Below are positions 55,219 through 64,000 of a stretch of DNA of 64,000 nucleotides, one piece after another. Numbering within the stretch: the stretch's first letter is position 1; each line of letters starts with the position of its first letter. Both the position numbers and the translations under genes were made by a program. The stretch is taken from the NCBI RefSeq assembly GCF_022012295.1, contig NZ_JAKLTN010000001.1, forward strand, positions 1,674,001 through 1,738,000, written 5' to 3'. The notes beneath the pieces are model-generated. The model did no database searches and was not told the origin of the DNA. It saw nothing but the letters and a program-made list of their open reading frames with translations. This DNA is from Dechloromonas hankyongensis. Its GTDB lineage: Bacteria; Pseudomonadota; Gammaproteobacteria; Burkholderiales; Rhodocyclaceae.

Positions 55219-56100
55219 TTACGCCTTCGCCTTGGCGAAGGCCAGTGCCCGGGCGATGGCTTCGTCGAGTTCGGGCGAACCGGGATTGCTCCAGTAATTG
55301 GCGTAGAGCGGCAGAGGCTGGAGTGGGAGTTCGCTGGCCAGCAGGGTGATGTGGTGACGGCTGCGCAGTTCCTCCGCCGCCGCCCGCGGCAGCGTAGCCA
55401 GGCCGAAGCCGCTTTCCACCAGCTTGACCAGCGCCGAGATGGACGAAATGGTATGCACGCGCTTGTCGCTGATCCCTGCGTTGCCGAGCGATTCGAGCAA
55501 GGCGACATGGGGTTGCGAGCCGCGCTGGAAGGTCAGCAATTCGGTGTCGAGCAGCGCTGCGATGCTCAGCGGCAGCGTTTCATCCACATTCGATGGGCCG
55601 ACGAAGACCATTTCCATGGGGGCCAAGGCTTCGTTGGCAATCCCTTGGCCGATGGCCGGCGAGGCCGAGAAAACCAGGTCGAGGCCGCCGCGGCGGACCT
55701 GTTCGTTGAGCACATGGGTCATTTCGACATTGAGTTCGAATTCGATCTTCGGGTACTCGCCCTTCAGCGATTCCATCAGCGGAATGAGCCAGGTATGCAG
55801 CACCGTCTCGATGCCGCCGACGCGCAGCGACAGCGGCAATTGCTCCGGGGTGCCGAGTTCGCGCTTGAGATCGAGTTGCAGGGCGAGGAAGCGTTCGGCG
55901 TAGTCGAGGAAGCGGTTGCCGGCATTGGTCAGGCGGAAGACCCGGTCGCGGCGGTCGATCAGCGGCACGCCCAGTTCCTCCTCCAGCGCGGCAATACGGC
56001 AGGAAACGGCGGATTGGGTCAGGAACAGTTTCTCCGCCGTGCGCGAGATGCTTTGCAGACGGGCGACCCAGACGAAGGCTTCGACAAAACGCAGATTCAC
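55219..56100 (-). CDS. LysR-family regulator of the cyclase/oxoprolinase operon
   Basis: A 293-residue regulator. The preferred start is the GTG at 56100 (NLRFVEAFVWVARLQSISRTAEKLFLTQSAVSCRIAALEEELG) with AGGAGAG upstream; the ATG at 56148 adds 16 residues. It is divergent from the DUF1445 gene, with an inverted repeat in the 184-bp gap, so it probably controls that operon in response to an amino-acid-like effector. Confidence 0.88.
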   Translation of the reverse strand: MNLRFVEAFVWVARLQSISRTAEKLFLTQSAVSCRIAALEEELGVPLIDRRDRVFRLTNAGNRFLDYAERFLALQLDLKRELGTPEQLPLSLRVGGIETVLHTWLIPLMESLKGEYPKIEFELNVEMTHVLNEQVRRGGLDLVFSASPAIGQGIANEALAPMEMVFVGPSNVDETLPLSIAALLDTELLTFQRGSQPHVALLESLGNAGISDKRVHTISSISALVKLVESGFGLATLPRAAAEELRSRHHITLLASELPLQPLPLYANYWSNPGSPELDEAIARALAFAKAKA

Positions 56101-56205
56101 GGGCTCTCCTGGCGATAGGGCAGGGGCCAGCCGTGTGCCCCGCCGCACAGCTTAGCGCCGAAAACCTTTCCGGGCAGTAGGCGACTCCAAAAAAATCGAT
56201 GGACT

Positions 56206-56228
56206 CACAAAGAAATTTTTCGTTTGTG
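56206..56228. promoter_or_regulatory. Candidate LysR operator
   Basis: CACAAA (56206-56211) and TTTGTG (56223-56228) form a perfect inverted repeat with an 11-bp centre, the common LysR spacing. It lies between the divergent LysR and DUF1445 genes. Confidence 0.6.
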
Positions 56229-56284
56229 GGCGCCCAAAACGTCAGCGCATACTCGGCGCACATTACAAAAAAACCGGAGACAAC

Positions 56285-57097
56285 ATGACGACAGTGACAC
56301 CTGCTGCGCCTACGCAGCTGCTCGCCCAAACCGGCCTGGAAGCGCGCCAGGCCATCCGTTCCGGCCGCTGGTCGGGGCATACCAGCGGCACCGCGCCGCA
56401 TTTCGTCCAAGGCAACGTGGTCATCCTGCCCGAAGCCCTGGCCAACGACTTCCTGCGCTTCTGCCAGCGCAATCCCAAGCCGTGCCCGCTGCTCGCCGTG
56501 TCCGAGCCGGGCGATCCGCGCTTGCCGCGCCTGGGGGCCGATCTCGACATCCGCACCGATGTGCCGCGCTACCGGGTGTGGCGCAAGGGCGAACTGGTCG
56601 ACGAGGTGACCGACATCGGCGCCCTGTGGCGCAACGATCTGGTGACCTTCGTCATCGGCTGCTCCTTCTCTTTCGAACAGCCGCTGATCGACGCCGGCAT
56701 CCCGCTGCGCCATATCGCCCAGGGCAAGAACGTGGCGATGTACCGGACCAATATCCAGACGGCACCGGCCGGCCCGTTCCATGGCCCGATGGTGGTGTCG
56801 ATGCGGCCGATGACCCCGGCCAACGCCATCCGCGCCGTACAGGTGACGGCCCGCGTGCCGGCCGTGCATGGCGCGCCGGTGCATCTCGGCGATCCAGCCC
56901 TGATCGGCATCGCCGACCTGGCCACGCCGGATTTCGGCGATGCGGTCGATATCCTGCCCGGTGAAATGCCCGTCTATTGGGCCTGTGGCGTCACGCCGCA
57001 AGCCGTGGTCATGGAAGCCAAGCCGGATTTCTGTATCACCCACGCGCCGGGCGCCATGCTGGTCACCGACCTGCTGGACAGCGAACTGGCGTTCTAG
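56285..57097 (+). CDS. DUF1445/D-glutamate-cyclase-like putative hydro-lyase
   Basis: A 270-residue protein with the family segments [67 protein letters not shown]07286 members are annotated as putative hydro-lyases; the mammalian homologue DGLUCY has D-glutamate cyclase activity (D-glutamate to 5-oxo-D-proline). In an operon with pxpABC and glutamate dehydrogenase, a cyclase role makes sense (inference). Ribosome site CCGGAGA. Confidence 0.85.
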   Translation: MTTVTPAAPTQLLAQTGLEARQAIRSGRWSGHTSGTAPHFVQGNVVILPEALANDFLRFCQRNPKPCPLLAVSEPGDPRLPRLGADLDIRTDVPRYRVWRKGELVDEVTDIGALWRNDLVTFVIGCSFSFEQPLIDAGIPLRHIAQGKNVAMYRTNIQTAPAGPFHGPMVVSMRPMTPANAIRAVQVTARVPAVHGAPVHLGDPALIGIADLATPDFGDAVDILPGEMPVYWACGVTPQAVVMEAKPDFCITHAPGAMLVTDLLDSELAF

Positions 57098-57198
57098 GGG
57101 CGCAAATACCCAAGTTTCAACGAGAGAGCACTTCTTCGCCGGATTTCGCCAAAGAGCGATAGCGACGGCTTTTAATCCACTCATTCAGGAGACAAACC

Positions 57199-58434
57199 GT
57201 GTGGATATCCGAAACGAACACCAATGAAAGAAAGACGCTCGTCGCCGCATTTGCCGGCTACGGCGTCGATGCTTTTGACTACATGATCTACACCTTCCTC
57301 ATCCCGACGCTGATGGCGGCGTGGACCATGAGCAAGGTAGAAGCCGGCTACATCGCTACCGGCGCCCTCGTCACCTCGGCCATCGGCGGCTGGGCGGCGG
57401 GCATCCTTGCCGACAAGTACGGGCGGGTCCGTGTGCTGCAATGGACGGTGATGTGGTTCACGCTATTCACCTTCCTGTCCGGCTTCACCAATTCCTTCGA
57501 GCAGCTGTTCTTCACCCGCGCCATGCAGGGCTTCGGCTTCGGTGGCGAATGGTCGGTCGGTGCCGTGCTGATTGCCGAAATGATCCAGGCCAAGCATCGC
57601 GGCAAGGCGGTCGGCCTCGTCCAGAGTAGTTGGGCCGTCGGCTGGGGTGCTGCCGCCATCGCCTTCTGGGCGGTCTATGCCGTGCTGCCGGCCGAGCAGG
57701 CCTGGCGCGTGCTGTTCTGGCTGGGCATTCTGCCGGCTTTCCTGATTTTCTACATCCGCCGCAATATCAAGGACCCCGAGGTCTTCCACGCCACCCAGGC
57801 CAAGAAGAAGGCCGAAGGCGGCGGCAATTTCTGGGAAATTTTCTCGCCGCGCCTCCTGAAGACCACCATCCTGGCCAGCCTGCTGTCCACCGGCATGATG
57901 GGCGCCTACTACGCGGTGACCACCTGGCTGCCGACCTTCCTCAAGGTCGAGCGCAAGCTGTCGGTGCTCGGCACCAGCGGCTACCTGCTGGTCCTCATCC
58001 TCGGCTCCTTCATCGGCTACCTGACCAGCGCCTACCTGTCGGACAAGCTCGGCCGCCGCTACTGCTTCATGCTGTTCGCCACCTGCGCCGGGACGCTGGT
58101 CTACATCTACACCCACATCCCGATCACCGACGGCCTGATGCTCTTCCTCGGCTTCCCGCTCGGCTTCTTCCTGTCCGGCATCTTCTCCGGCATGGGCGCT
58201 TACCTGGCCGAACTATTCCCCAACGAGCTGCGCGGCTCGGGGCAGGGCTTCTGCTACAACTTCGGCCGCGCTGCCGGTGCCATGTCGCCCGCCCTGGTCG
58301 GCTATCTGAGCACCTCCAACCCGCTCGGCGAAGTAATCGGCGTGCTCGCTGCCGGCGGCTACCTGCTGGTCATCCTGGCCTGCCTGCCGCTGCCGGAAAC
58401 GCAAGGCCGCGACCTGGCCCTGCAACCCGCCTAA
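57199..58434 (+). CDS. MFS transporter (organic/amino-acid-type substrate)
   Basis: A 411-residue, 12-helix transporter. The N-terminus [25 protein letters not shown] and the loop [16 protein letters not shown] fit MFS proteins of the metabolite:H+/sialate symporter group. An AGGAGA ribosome site precedes the GTG at 57199. Its place in the operon suggests uptake of glutamate, 5-oxoproline or a related acid. Confidence 0.87.
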   Translation: MWISETNTNERKTLVAAFAGYGVDAFDYMIYTFLIPTLMAAWTMSKVEAGYIATGALVTSAIGGWAAGILADKYGRVRVLQWTVMWFTLFTFLSGFTNSFEQLFFTRAMQGFGFGGEWSVGAVLIAEMIQAKHRGKAVGLVQSSWAVGWGAAAIAFWAVYAVLPAEQAWRVLFWLGILPAFLIFYIRRNIKDPEVFHATQAKKKAEGGGNFWEIFSPRLLKTTILASLLSTGMMGAYYAVTTWLPTFLKVERKLSVLGTSGYLLVLILGSFIGYLTSAYLSDKLGRRYCFMLFATCAGTLVYIYTHIPITDGLMLFLGFPLGFFLSGIFSGMGAYLAELFPNELRGSGQGFCYNFGRAAGAMSPALVGYLSTSNPLGEVIGVLAAGGYLLVILACLPLPETQGRDLALQPA

Positions 58435-58513
58435 ACCTCTCCCTCAACAGTCAACGCAGTCTCCCCGGCGCACAGCGCGGTGCCGCCGGCGGGGAGTTGC
58501 GCGAAAGAAATTC

Positions 58514-59800
58514 ATGGAAAACACCGCCAAGATTCCGTCCTACCTGTCGCGGGACTCGCTCGGCCCCTGGGAAACCTATCTGGTCCAGATCGACCGCGTC
58601 GAACCCTACCTCGACAAGGCCCTGCTGCCCTGGGTCGAAACCCTGACCCGGCCGAAGCGTTCGCTGATCGTCGATGTCCCGATCCGCCTCGACAACGGCG
58701 TCATCGCCCACTACGAGGGCTATCGCGTCCAGCACAACCTGTCGCGCGGGCCGGGCAAGGGCGGCATCCGCTTCCACCCCGAGGTCACGCTGACCGAAGT
58801 GATGGCGCTGTCGGCCTGGATGACGATCAAGAACGCCGTGGTCAATGTGCCCTACGGCGGCGCCAAGGGCGGCATCCGGGTCGATCCGAAAAAGCTGACC
58901 ATCGAGGAACTGGAACGGCTGACCCGCCGCTATGCCAGCGAAATCAACATCCTGATCGGCCCGGACAAGGACATCCCGGCGCCGGACATCAATACCAACG
59001 AGCAGATCATGGCCTGGTTCATGGATACCTACTCGGTCAATCAGGGCAAGACGACCACCGGCGTTGTCACCGGCAAGCCGGTGTCGCTCGGCGGCAGCCT
59101 CGGCCGCCACGATGCGACAGGGCGCGGCGTCTTCATCTGCACGGTCGAAGCCGCTCGCCACCTGGGTATTGCCATTGCCGGGGCCAAGGTTTCCATCCAG
59201 GGTTTCGGCAACGTCGGCGAGGCGGCCGCCCGACTGTTCGCCGATGCCGGCGCCAAGGTGGTGGCCATCCAGGACGAGACCGGCTCCATCCACAACGGGC
59301 GCGGTCTCGATGTACGCCAGGTGCGCAAGCATCGCCTGGAGACGGGCAGCCTGGCCGGCGCGCCGGGTTCCGAGCCGATAAGCGGCGACGACTTCTGGGG
59401 CTGCGAAGTGGACATCCTGGTGGCCGCCGCCATGGAAAACCAGATCACCGAGAAGAACGCCCCGGCCATCCGCGCCAAGATCGTGGCCGAAGGCGCCAAC
59501 GGGCCGACCACGCCGGCGGCCGACCTGATCCTGCAGGAACGCAATATCCTGGTCATCCCCGACGTGCTGGCCAATGCCGGCGGCGTCACGGTCAGCTATT
59601 TCGAATGGGTGCAGGACATCAGCGCCTTTTTCTGGTCGGAAGACGAGATCAACGCCCGCCTCGACAAGATCATGCGCGACGCCTTCGCCGCCGTCTGGGA
59701 AGCCGCACAAAGCAAGGGTATCCTGTTGCGGACTGCCGCCTTCGTCCTCGGCTGCGAACGGGTTCTCATGGCCCGCAAGCTGCGCGGCCTTTATCCCTGA
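58514..59800 (+). CDS. gdhA: Glutamate dehydrogenase (Glu/Leu/Phe/Val family)
   Basis: A 428-residue enzyme that interconverts glutamate and 2-oxoglutarate plus ammonia. The substrate lysine motif is [14 protein letters not shown], the second conserved block is [16 protein letters not shown], and the Rossmann motif is [16 protein letters not shown]. It is of the hexameric NAD-preferring length (about 420-430). It would feed glutamate carbon into the TCA cycle after cyclase/oxoprolinase steps. Confidence 0.93.
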   Translation: MENTAKIPSYLSRDSLGPWETYLVQIDRVEPYLDKALLPWVETLTRPKRSLIVDVPIRLDNGVIAHYEGYRVQHNLSRGPGKGGIRFHPEVTLTEVMALSAWMTIKNAVVNVPYGGAKGGIRVDPKKLTIEELERLTRRYASEINILIGPDKDIPAPDINTNEQIMAWFMDTYSVNQGKTTTGVVTGKPVSLGGSLGRHDATGRGVFICTVEAARHLGIAIAGAKVSIQGFGNVGEAAARLFADAGAKVVAIQDETGSIHNGRGLDVRQVRKHRLETGSLAGAPGSEPISGDDFWGCEVDILVAAAMENQITEKNAPAIRAKIVAEGANGPTTPAADLILQERNILVIPDVLANAGGVTVSYFEWVQDISAFFWSEDEINARLDKIMRDAFAAVWEAAQSKGILLRTAAFVLGCERVLMARKLRGLYP

Positions 59801-59815
59801 GCGATTCTTACGGCC

Positions 59816-60580
59816 ATGACCGCTGATTCCTCCATTTTGCCCGTCCGCCTGCTCAGCGTCGGCGATGCCGCCTGGACTGTCGAGTTCGGGTCGGCCATCG
59901 ATCCGGCCATCCACGGCCGGGTGCTCGGCTTCTGCAGCCTGCTCGATACGCTGTCCGGCGACGGCCGCCTGGAGGGCGTGGTCGAATGGGTGCCGACCTT
60001 CCGTTCGGTGACTGTCCATTTCCGGCCGGAACAGGCCGATGCCATGGCCTTGCGCGACCTGCTCGGCGAACTGGCCGGCAAGAGCGGCATCCTGTCGGCC
60101 GCCGGTTGCCGCTGGCACATCCCGGTCTGCTTCGACGCCGACTGCGCGCCGGACCTGGCCGACGTGGCGGCGGCCAAGGGCCTGACCCCGGAGGCAGTGG
60201 TGCAACTGCTCACCGACAGCGTGTTCTCGGTGTACATGCTCGGCTTCCTGCCCGGTTTCCCCTACCTGGGCGGCGTGCCCGAGGTGCTGGACATGCCACG
60301 CCTGGCCAGTCCGCGCAAAGTCGTGCCGGCCCGCTCGATCGCCATCGCCGGGCGCATGTGCGCCGCCTATCCGTGGGAAAGCCCGGGCGGCTGGCGTTTG
60401 CTCGGGCGCACGCCGATTCGCCTGTTCGACGCGGCCAATGCGCGCCGGCCGGCCCTGCTGGCGCCGGGCGACCAGGTGGTCTGGGAAGCCATCGATTCGG
60501 CCGCCTATGCTGAGATTGATCGTGAATGCGCTGCTGGCAGTTTCGATCTGGCCAGCCTGATGCGCGAAGGAGGGGCGTGA
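59816..60580 (+). CDS. pxpB: 5-oxoprolinase subunit PxpB (KipI-like)
   Basis: A 254-residue subunit of the ATP-dependent PxpABC 5-oxoprolinase, with the family core GFLPGFPYLGGVPEVLDMPRLASPRKVVPARSIAIAGRMCAAYPWESPGGWRLLGRTP. It shares its stop/start with pxpC (TGATG). Stoichiometry and pathway are from the known E. coli and B. subtilis proteins. Confidence 0.94.
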   Translation: MTADSSILPVRLLSVGDAAWTVEFGSAIDPAIHGRVLGFCSLLDTLSGDGRLEGVVEWVPTFRSVTVHFRPEQADAMALRDLLGELAGKSGILSAAGCRWHIPVCFDADCAPDLADVAAAKGLTPEAVVQLLTDSVFSVYMLGFLPGFPYLGGVPEVLDMPRLASPRKVVPARSIAIAGRMCAAYPWESPGGWRLLGRTPIRLFDAANARRPALLAPGDQVVWEAIDSAAYAEIDRECAAGSFDLASLMREGGA

Positions 60581-61632
60581 TGGCGGCTATTGTTGAAGTC
60601 ACGGAAGCTGGCCTCGCCGTCACCATCCAGGACCGCGGCCGCTACGGCTATCGCAATATCGGCGTGCCGGTGTCCGGGGCGCTCGATCCCTTCCTGATGA
60701 CCGCAGCGAACGCCTTGCTCGGCAACGATCCCGATGCCGCGGTGCTGGAAGTCTGTCTGGGCGGCCCGTCCCTCAAGGCCCTGTCCGGCACCGTGCGCAT
60801 TTCGCTGGCTGGCGAGATCACGGCCCAGGTGGTCAATACCCGCGGCCGCGTGCTCAAGGTGGAAGCCTGGCAGACGGCGACGCTGTTCCCCGGGGATGTG
60901 GTGCGCATCGGCGGCGTGGCGCGCGGTGTCGCCTGTGTCGGTATTTCCGGCGGTTTTCAGGTGCCGCTGCAACTGGGCAGCCGCTCGACCTATCTGCGGG
61001 CGCGGCTCGGCGGCGTCGAGGGGCGGGCGCTGGCCACTGGCGACCGCCTGCAATGCGATCCGCTGACCGGCAATCCGTGGGTGGAAGCCTGCGGAACGCT
61101 GAACTGGCCGGTCGAGTCGGGGCCGATCCGGATATTGCTCGGGCCACAGGACGACTACTTCACGCCGGAAGCCCTGGCTGCCTTTCTCGGCACGCCCTAC
61201 CGCGTGACCCGCGACATGGACCGCATGGGCATTCGCTTCGACGGCGGGAAATTGAGCCACAACGAGCAGGGGGCGGAAATCGTCTCCGACGGCGTGGCGC
61301 CCGGTTCCATCCAGGTGCCGGCCAATGGCCAGCCCATCGTGCTGATGGCCGATTGCCAGACTTCCGGCGGCTATCCCAAGATCGCCACGGTCATCCGCGC
61401 CGATCTGGCGCGCCTGGCGCATGTCCGGCCGGGCGACGAGGTGCATTTCGTCGCCGTCGACCATGCCCAGGCAGCCGCCGCGCTGCGCGAGCAGGCCCAA
61501 CTGGTGAGCCGCTGGTGCGAAGCGCTGGGCAGCTTCCGCCCGCCCGGCGTGATCGATGAGGCGGCGCTTTACGACGGCAACCTGATCAGCGGCGCCATAC
61601 GCGGCGACGAACTGGCCTGGTATGCGGCATAA
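60580..61632 (+). CDS. pxpC: 5-oxoprolinase subunit PxpC (KipA-like)
   Basis: A 350-residue biotin-independent carboxyltransferase-like subunit: GLAVTIQDRGRYGYRNIGVPVSGALDP at the start and GPQDDYFTPEALAAF and SDGVAPGSIQVPANGQPIVLMADCQTSGGYPKIATVI later. The start overlaps the pxpB stop. With PxpA and PxpB it opens the 5-oxoproline ring using ATP. Confidence 0.94.
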   Translation: MAAIVEVTEAGLAVTIQDRGRYGYRNIGVPVSGALDPFLMTAANALLGNDPDAAVLEVCLGGPSLKALSGTVRISLAGEITAQVVNTRGRVLKVEAWQTATLFPGDVVRIGGVARGVACVGISGGFQVPLQLGSRSTYLRARLGGVEGRALATGDRLQCDPLTGNPWVEACGTLNWPVESGPIRILLGPQDDYFTPEALAAFLGTPYRVTRDMDRMGIRFDGGKLSHNEQGAEIVSDGVAPGSIQVPANGQPIVLMADCQTSGGYPKIATVIRADLARLAHVRPGDEVHFVAVDHAQAAAALREQAQLVSRWCEALGSFRPPGVIDEAALYDGNLISGAIRGDELAWYAA

Positions 61633-61665
61633 CGCGGTATAAACCTGGAATTCGCGGAGAACAAA

Positions 61666-62439
61666 ATGTCGATCAAGATCAACCTCAACGCCGATCTCGG
61701 CGAAAGCTACGGCGCGTGGACCATGGGCAACGATGCCGACATGCTGCCGCTGGTCGGCTCGGCCAACCTGGCTTGCGGTTTTCATGGCGGCGATCCGCTG
61801 GTCATGCGGAAGACCCTGCAACTGGCCAGGCACCACGGCGTCGGCGTCGGCGCCCATCCGTCCTACCCCGACCTGCAGGGCTTCGGACGCCGCCGCATGG
61901 CCATGGCGCCGGATGAACTGGAGGCGGCCATCCTCTATCAGATCGCCGCGCTGGACGGCATGGCTCGGACCGAAGGCCTGCGTGTGCAACACGTCAAGCC
62001 GCACGGTGCGCTGAACAATGCCGCCTGTGCCGACCGCGCGCTGGCCGACACCATCGTGCGCGCGATCCGCGCCTACGATCCGGCGCTGATCCTGCTTGCT
62101 CCGGCACTCTCCGAACTGTGTGCGGCCGGCCATGCCGCCGGGCAGCCGGTGGTCGAGGAAATCTTCGCCGACCGGGCCTATCTCGACGACGGGCAACTGG
62201 TGCCGCGCAGCCGCCCGGATGCCATGGTCCATGGTGCCGAAGCCAGCTATGCCCACGTCCGGCGCATGCTCGACGAAGGTGCCATCGTCAGCGTCACCGG
62301 CAAGCGCCTGCCGTGCCGGATCGGCAGTATCTGCGTCCATGGCGACGGGGCGGAAGCGGTGGCCACCGCGCGTTACCTGCGCGAGCGCCTGAGTGCTGAC
62401 GGTTGCACACTGGTCGGGCTGACCGAGCTGGCCGCCTGA
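61666..62439 (+). CDS. pxpA: 5-oxoprolinase subunit PxpA (LamB/YcsF)
   Basis: A 257-residue subunit of the LamB/YcsF family: INLNADLGESYGAWTMGND, NLACGFHGGDPLVMRKTL, GVGAHPSYPDLQGFGRR, and the C-terminal SICVHGDGAEAVATARYLRERL. It hydrolyses the activated oxoproline. A GCGGAGA ribosome site precedes the ATG. It is the last gene of the operon. Confidence 0.95.
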   Translation: MSIKINLNADLGESYGAWTMGNDADMLPLVGSANLACGFHGGDPLVMRKTLQLARHHGVGVGAHPSYPDLQGFGRRRMAMAPDELEAAILYQIAALDGMARTEGLRVQHVKPHGALNNAACADRALADTIVRAIRAYDPALILLAPALSELCAAGHAAGQPVVEEIFADRAYLDDGQLVPRSRPDAMVHGAEASYAHVRRMLDEGAIVSVTGKRLPCRIGSICVHGDGAEAVATARYLRERLSADGCTLVGLTELAA

Positions 62440-62451
62440 CGGAAGGCGCGC

Positions 62452-63951
62452 TTACGGCCGCTTCTCCGCCGACGGGCAAGGCGCTGCGGCAGCCCCGATT
62501 TTCGGCAGGTCGCCGTTCAGGTTGAGCAGCGCGCCGTAGATGCCGGTCAGGGCGAGGCCGCCAAGCACCAGCCGGCTGCCGGCGCCGAGGCCGGTGGGCA
62601 GGAGCAGGCTGATCTGCCAGGCGCTAAGGCCGGCGACCACCACGCAGCCGAGCAGGCGGGCCAGCTTGGTCCAGTCCTGCAAGCGGCGGATCGGGATGCC
62701 GGTGTGGCGGGCGATGCGGCGCAGCGTCAGGGCGCGGTCGACGAGCAGGGCGGCGACGCTGCCGAGCGCGGCGCCGGGCAGGCCGAGGGCGTGGGCTGCC
62801 AGCCAGCTGATGCCGGCCGACACGACGACCAGCAGTGCGTTGATGCGCAGGACGAACAGTCCGTCGCGGTGGAGCAGCGTCAGGCTGGACAATTCGACGA
62901 GCAGGACGGTCAGGCCCAGCGCGAAGACCCGCATGGCCGGCGCCGCGGCCAGGTAGTCGGGCGTGAAGACGAGGCCGATCAGTTCTTCGGCAAAAACGAA
63001 GGTGAAGGCGAGCAGCGGGTAGGCGACCAGCGACACGGTGCTGTTGGCCTGGCTGTTCAGTCGGATGGTGCCGGCAAAGTCGGCGGCGGCATGCAGCCGG
63101 CTCATGCTGGGCAGAAAGACGTGATTGACCGACTGCCGGCACAGATTGACCAGCGGGCCGAGCATGGTGGCAATCGAGAAGGCGGCGAACTGGCCGAGCG
63201 GGAACAGGCCAGCCGCCACCCACAGGCCCGCTTGGGCGCGCAGCTGGTAGAGCGCGTCGGCCAGGCCGAACGGGGCGGCATGGCCCAATTGCCCGCGCAG
63301 TTGGCGCCAGCCCAGCCACGGACCGGCCAGGCCATGATGGCGGGCGACGTAGATGCCCAGCAGGGCGGCCTTGAGCAGCAGCACGGCGAGCAGCAGCCAA
63401 AGCATGACGACCAGGTCGCCAGTCAGCCAGGCGGCGGCGGACAGCACCAGGGCGCGCAGCAGGGCCAGCGACAGGGTTACGGCGGCCTGCCAGGCCAGGC
63501 GTTCTTCTATGGTCGGCAGGGTGTCGAGCAGCAGCGTCGCCGCGTAGAGGAAGACCAGGGCCGGCAGCAGCGCGGCGGTCGGGCCGAGGGTACGGATGCT
63601 GTCCGGCAGCCACGGGTTGAGCGGGCTGACGGCGAGGGCGGCGAGGCTGCCGGCGACGGCCAGGTAGAGCCAGGTCTGGCGCACGTACAGCCGCCGTTCG
63701 GCCGGCGTGGCGCGGGGCAGGAAATAGTAGAGGACGCCGTGCATTTCCATGGGCACGAAGCTCATCGCAGTCATGATGGCCAGCCAGATCAGCCGGTATT
63801 CGCCGAAGGACTCGGCGCTCAGGAAGCGGGCGAGGACGACCGGCAGCACGAACTGCACGGCGTAGCCGACCGCATTGACCGTACCCAGCGACAGCGCCCG
63901 GCGGTGCAGGGCCGCCGTGGTCGGCATGGGGCCGGAGCCGGTCGCAGTCAT
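62452..63951 (-). CDS. Polysaccharide/oligosaccharide flippase (Wzx/MATE-like)
   Basis: A 499-residue membrane protein with about 12-14 hydrophobic helices, of the polysaccharide transport/MOP superfamily: start RALSLGTVNAVGYAVQFVLPVVLARFLSAESFGEYRL and a central ATMLGPLVNLCRQSVNHVFLPSMSRL. It probably moves a lipid-linked sugar across the inner membrane. The start overlaps the end of another possible gene (TGA at 63948) reading in from the right edge. Confidence 0.85.
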   Translation of the reverse strand: MTATGSGPMPTTAALHRRALSLGTVNAVGYAVQFVLPVVLARFLSAESFGEYRLIWLAIMTAMSFVPMEMHGVLYYFLPRATPAERRLYVRQTWLYLAVAGSLAALAVSPLNPWLPDSIRTLGPTAALLPALVFLYAATLLLDTLPTIEERLAWQAAVTLSLALLRALVLSAAAWLTGDLVVMLWLLLAVLLLKAALLGIYVARHHGLAGPWLGWRQLRGQLGHAAPFGLADALYQLRAQAGLWVAAGLFPLGQFAAFSIATMLGPLVNLCRQSVNHVFLPSMSRLHAAADFAGTIRLNSQANSTVSLVAYPLLAFTFVFAEELIGLVFTPDYLAAAPAMRVFALGLTVLLVELSSLTLLHRDGLFVLRINALLVVVSAGISWLAAHALGLPGAALGSVAALLVDRALTLRRIARHTGIPIRRLQDWTKLARLLGCVVVAGLSAWQISLLLPTGLGAGSRLVLGGLALTGIYGALLNLNGDLPKIGAAAAPCPSAEKRP

Positions 63952-64000
63952 GGTGCGCCGGCCCGGCGGGGTCTGTCGCGGCTCATGGCCGGACTTTCAA
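63948..64000 (-). CDS. Possible 3' end of an upstream gene (partial)
   Basis: On the minus strand a frame open to the window edge ends ESPAMSRDRPRRAGAP followed by TGA, overlapping the flippase ATG by 4 bp. The overlap style suggests a coupled upstream gene of the surface-polysaccharide locus, but 16 residues cannot be identified. Confidence 0.3.
   Translation of the reverse strand, partial: ESPAMSRDRPRRAGAP

Overview
The window is GC-rich bacterial DNA whose protein families and gene order point to a nitrogen-fixing betaproteobacterium, most likely of the Rhodocyclales (Dechloromonas/Azonexus/Azoarcus-like). This placement is inferred from the nif gene set (nifHDKT-fdx-nafY-LRV, nifB-fdxN-nifO-nifQ), the draT/draG switch and the neighbouring families; no 16S rRNA gene or other taxonomic marker is present. 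I saw no rRNA, tRNA, CRISPR array or intact insertion sequence.

Layout. 1-2.6 kb: the end of a CusA-type metal efflux pump, then an amino-acid permease. 2.8-3.5 kb: an isolated AT-rich lipoprotein gene, probably acquired. 3.6-11.5 kb (minus strand): nifH-nifD-nifK-nifT-fdx-nafY-small protein-LRV protein-unknown, driven by a sigma-54 promoter at 11561-11576 with a NifA site at 11675-11690. 11.6-15.6 kb (plus): draT, a REC-GGDEF diguanylate cyclase, then a three-gene operon (SIR2-like, unknown, hemerythrin) that has its own NifA site and sigma-54-like promoter. 15.6-20 kb: an SDR gene, an AraC regulator, an Aer-like chemoreceptor and a response regulator broken by a stop codon. 20.1-28 kb: a YegD-type Hsp70, a lyase remnant, and a redox operon (MFS, alcohol dehydrogenase, flavin oxidase, AhpD-like, small monooxygenase-like, SDR) facing a LysR regulator. 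27.8-30.7 kb: copA-cueR with a textbook CueR promoter. 30.9-39.5 kb: assorted redox and signalling genes (acyl-CoA ligase, pirin, azoreductase/LysR, HD-GYP, EVE, VOC, WYL). 39.6-46.1 kb (minus): the second nif unit, nifB-fdxN-[about 550-bp giant palindrome]-nifO-flavodiiron protein-[2Fe-2S] ferredoxin-FeSII-nifQ-draG, also with a NifA/sigma-54 promoter. 46.2-54.1 kb: an eight-gene membrane-lipid operon (flavin oxidase, DUF1365, CFA synthase, chalcone-isomerase-like, MFS, DUF3833 lipoprotein, SDR, NTF2) facing a MerR/B12 regulator that carries the CarH photoreceptor signature. 54.2-55.2 kb: a CBS protein and ArfB. 55.2-62.4 kb: a LysR regulator facing D-glutamate-cyclase-like/MFS/glutamate dehydrogenase/pxpB/pxpC/pxpA, a plausible glutamate/5-oxoproline catabolic operon. 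62.5-64 kb: a polysaccharide flippase.

The nif parts fit together. Structural nitrogenase and cofactor genes lie in two NifA-dependent units about 24 kb apart. The ADP-ribosylation switch is split, with draT beside nifH and draG at the end of the nifB unit. Oxygen- or redox-protection proteins (FeSII, flavodiiron protein, hemerythrin) sit in the same regulatory units. Nearly every sizeable gap inside the nif operons holds an inverted repeat. The most promising little-described pieces are the NifA-controlled SIR2-like/unknown/hemerythrin operon, the B12-photoreceptor lipid locus, the palindromes between nif genes, and the cyclase-oxoprolinase operon.
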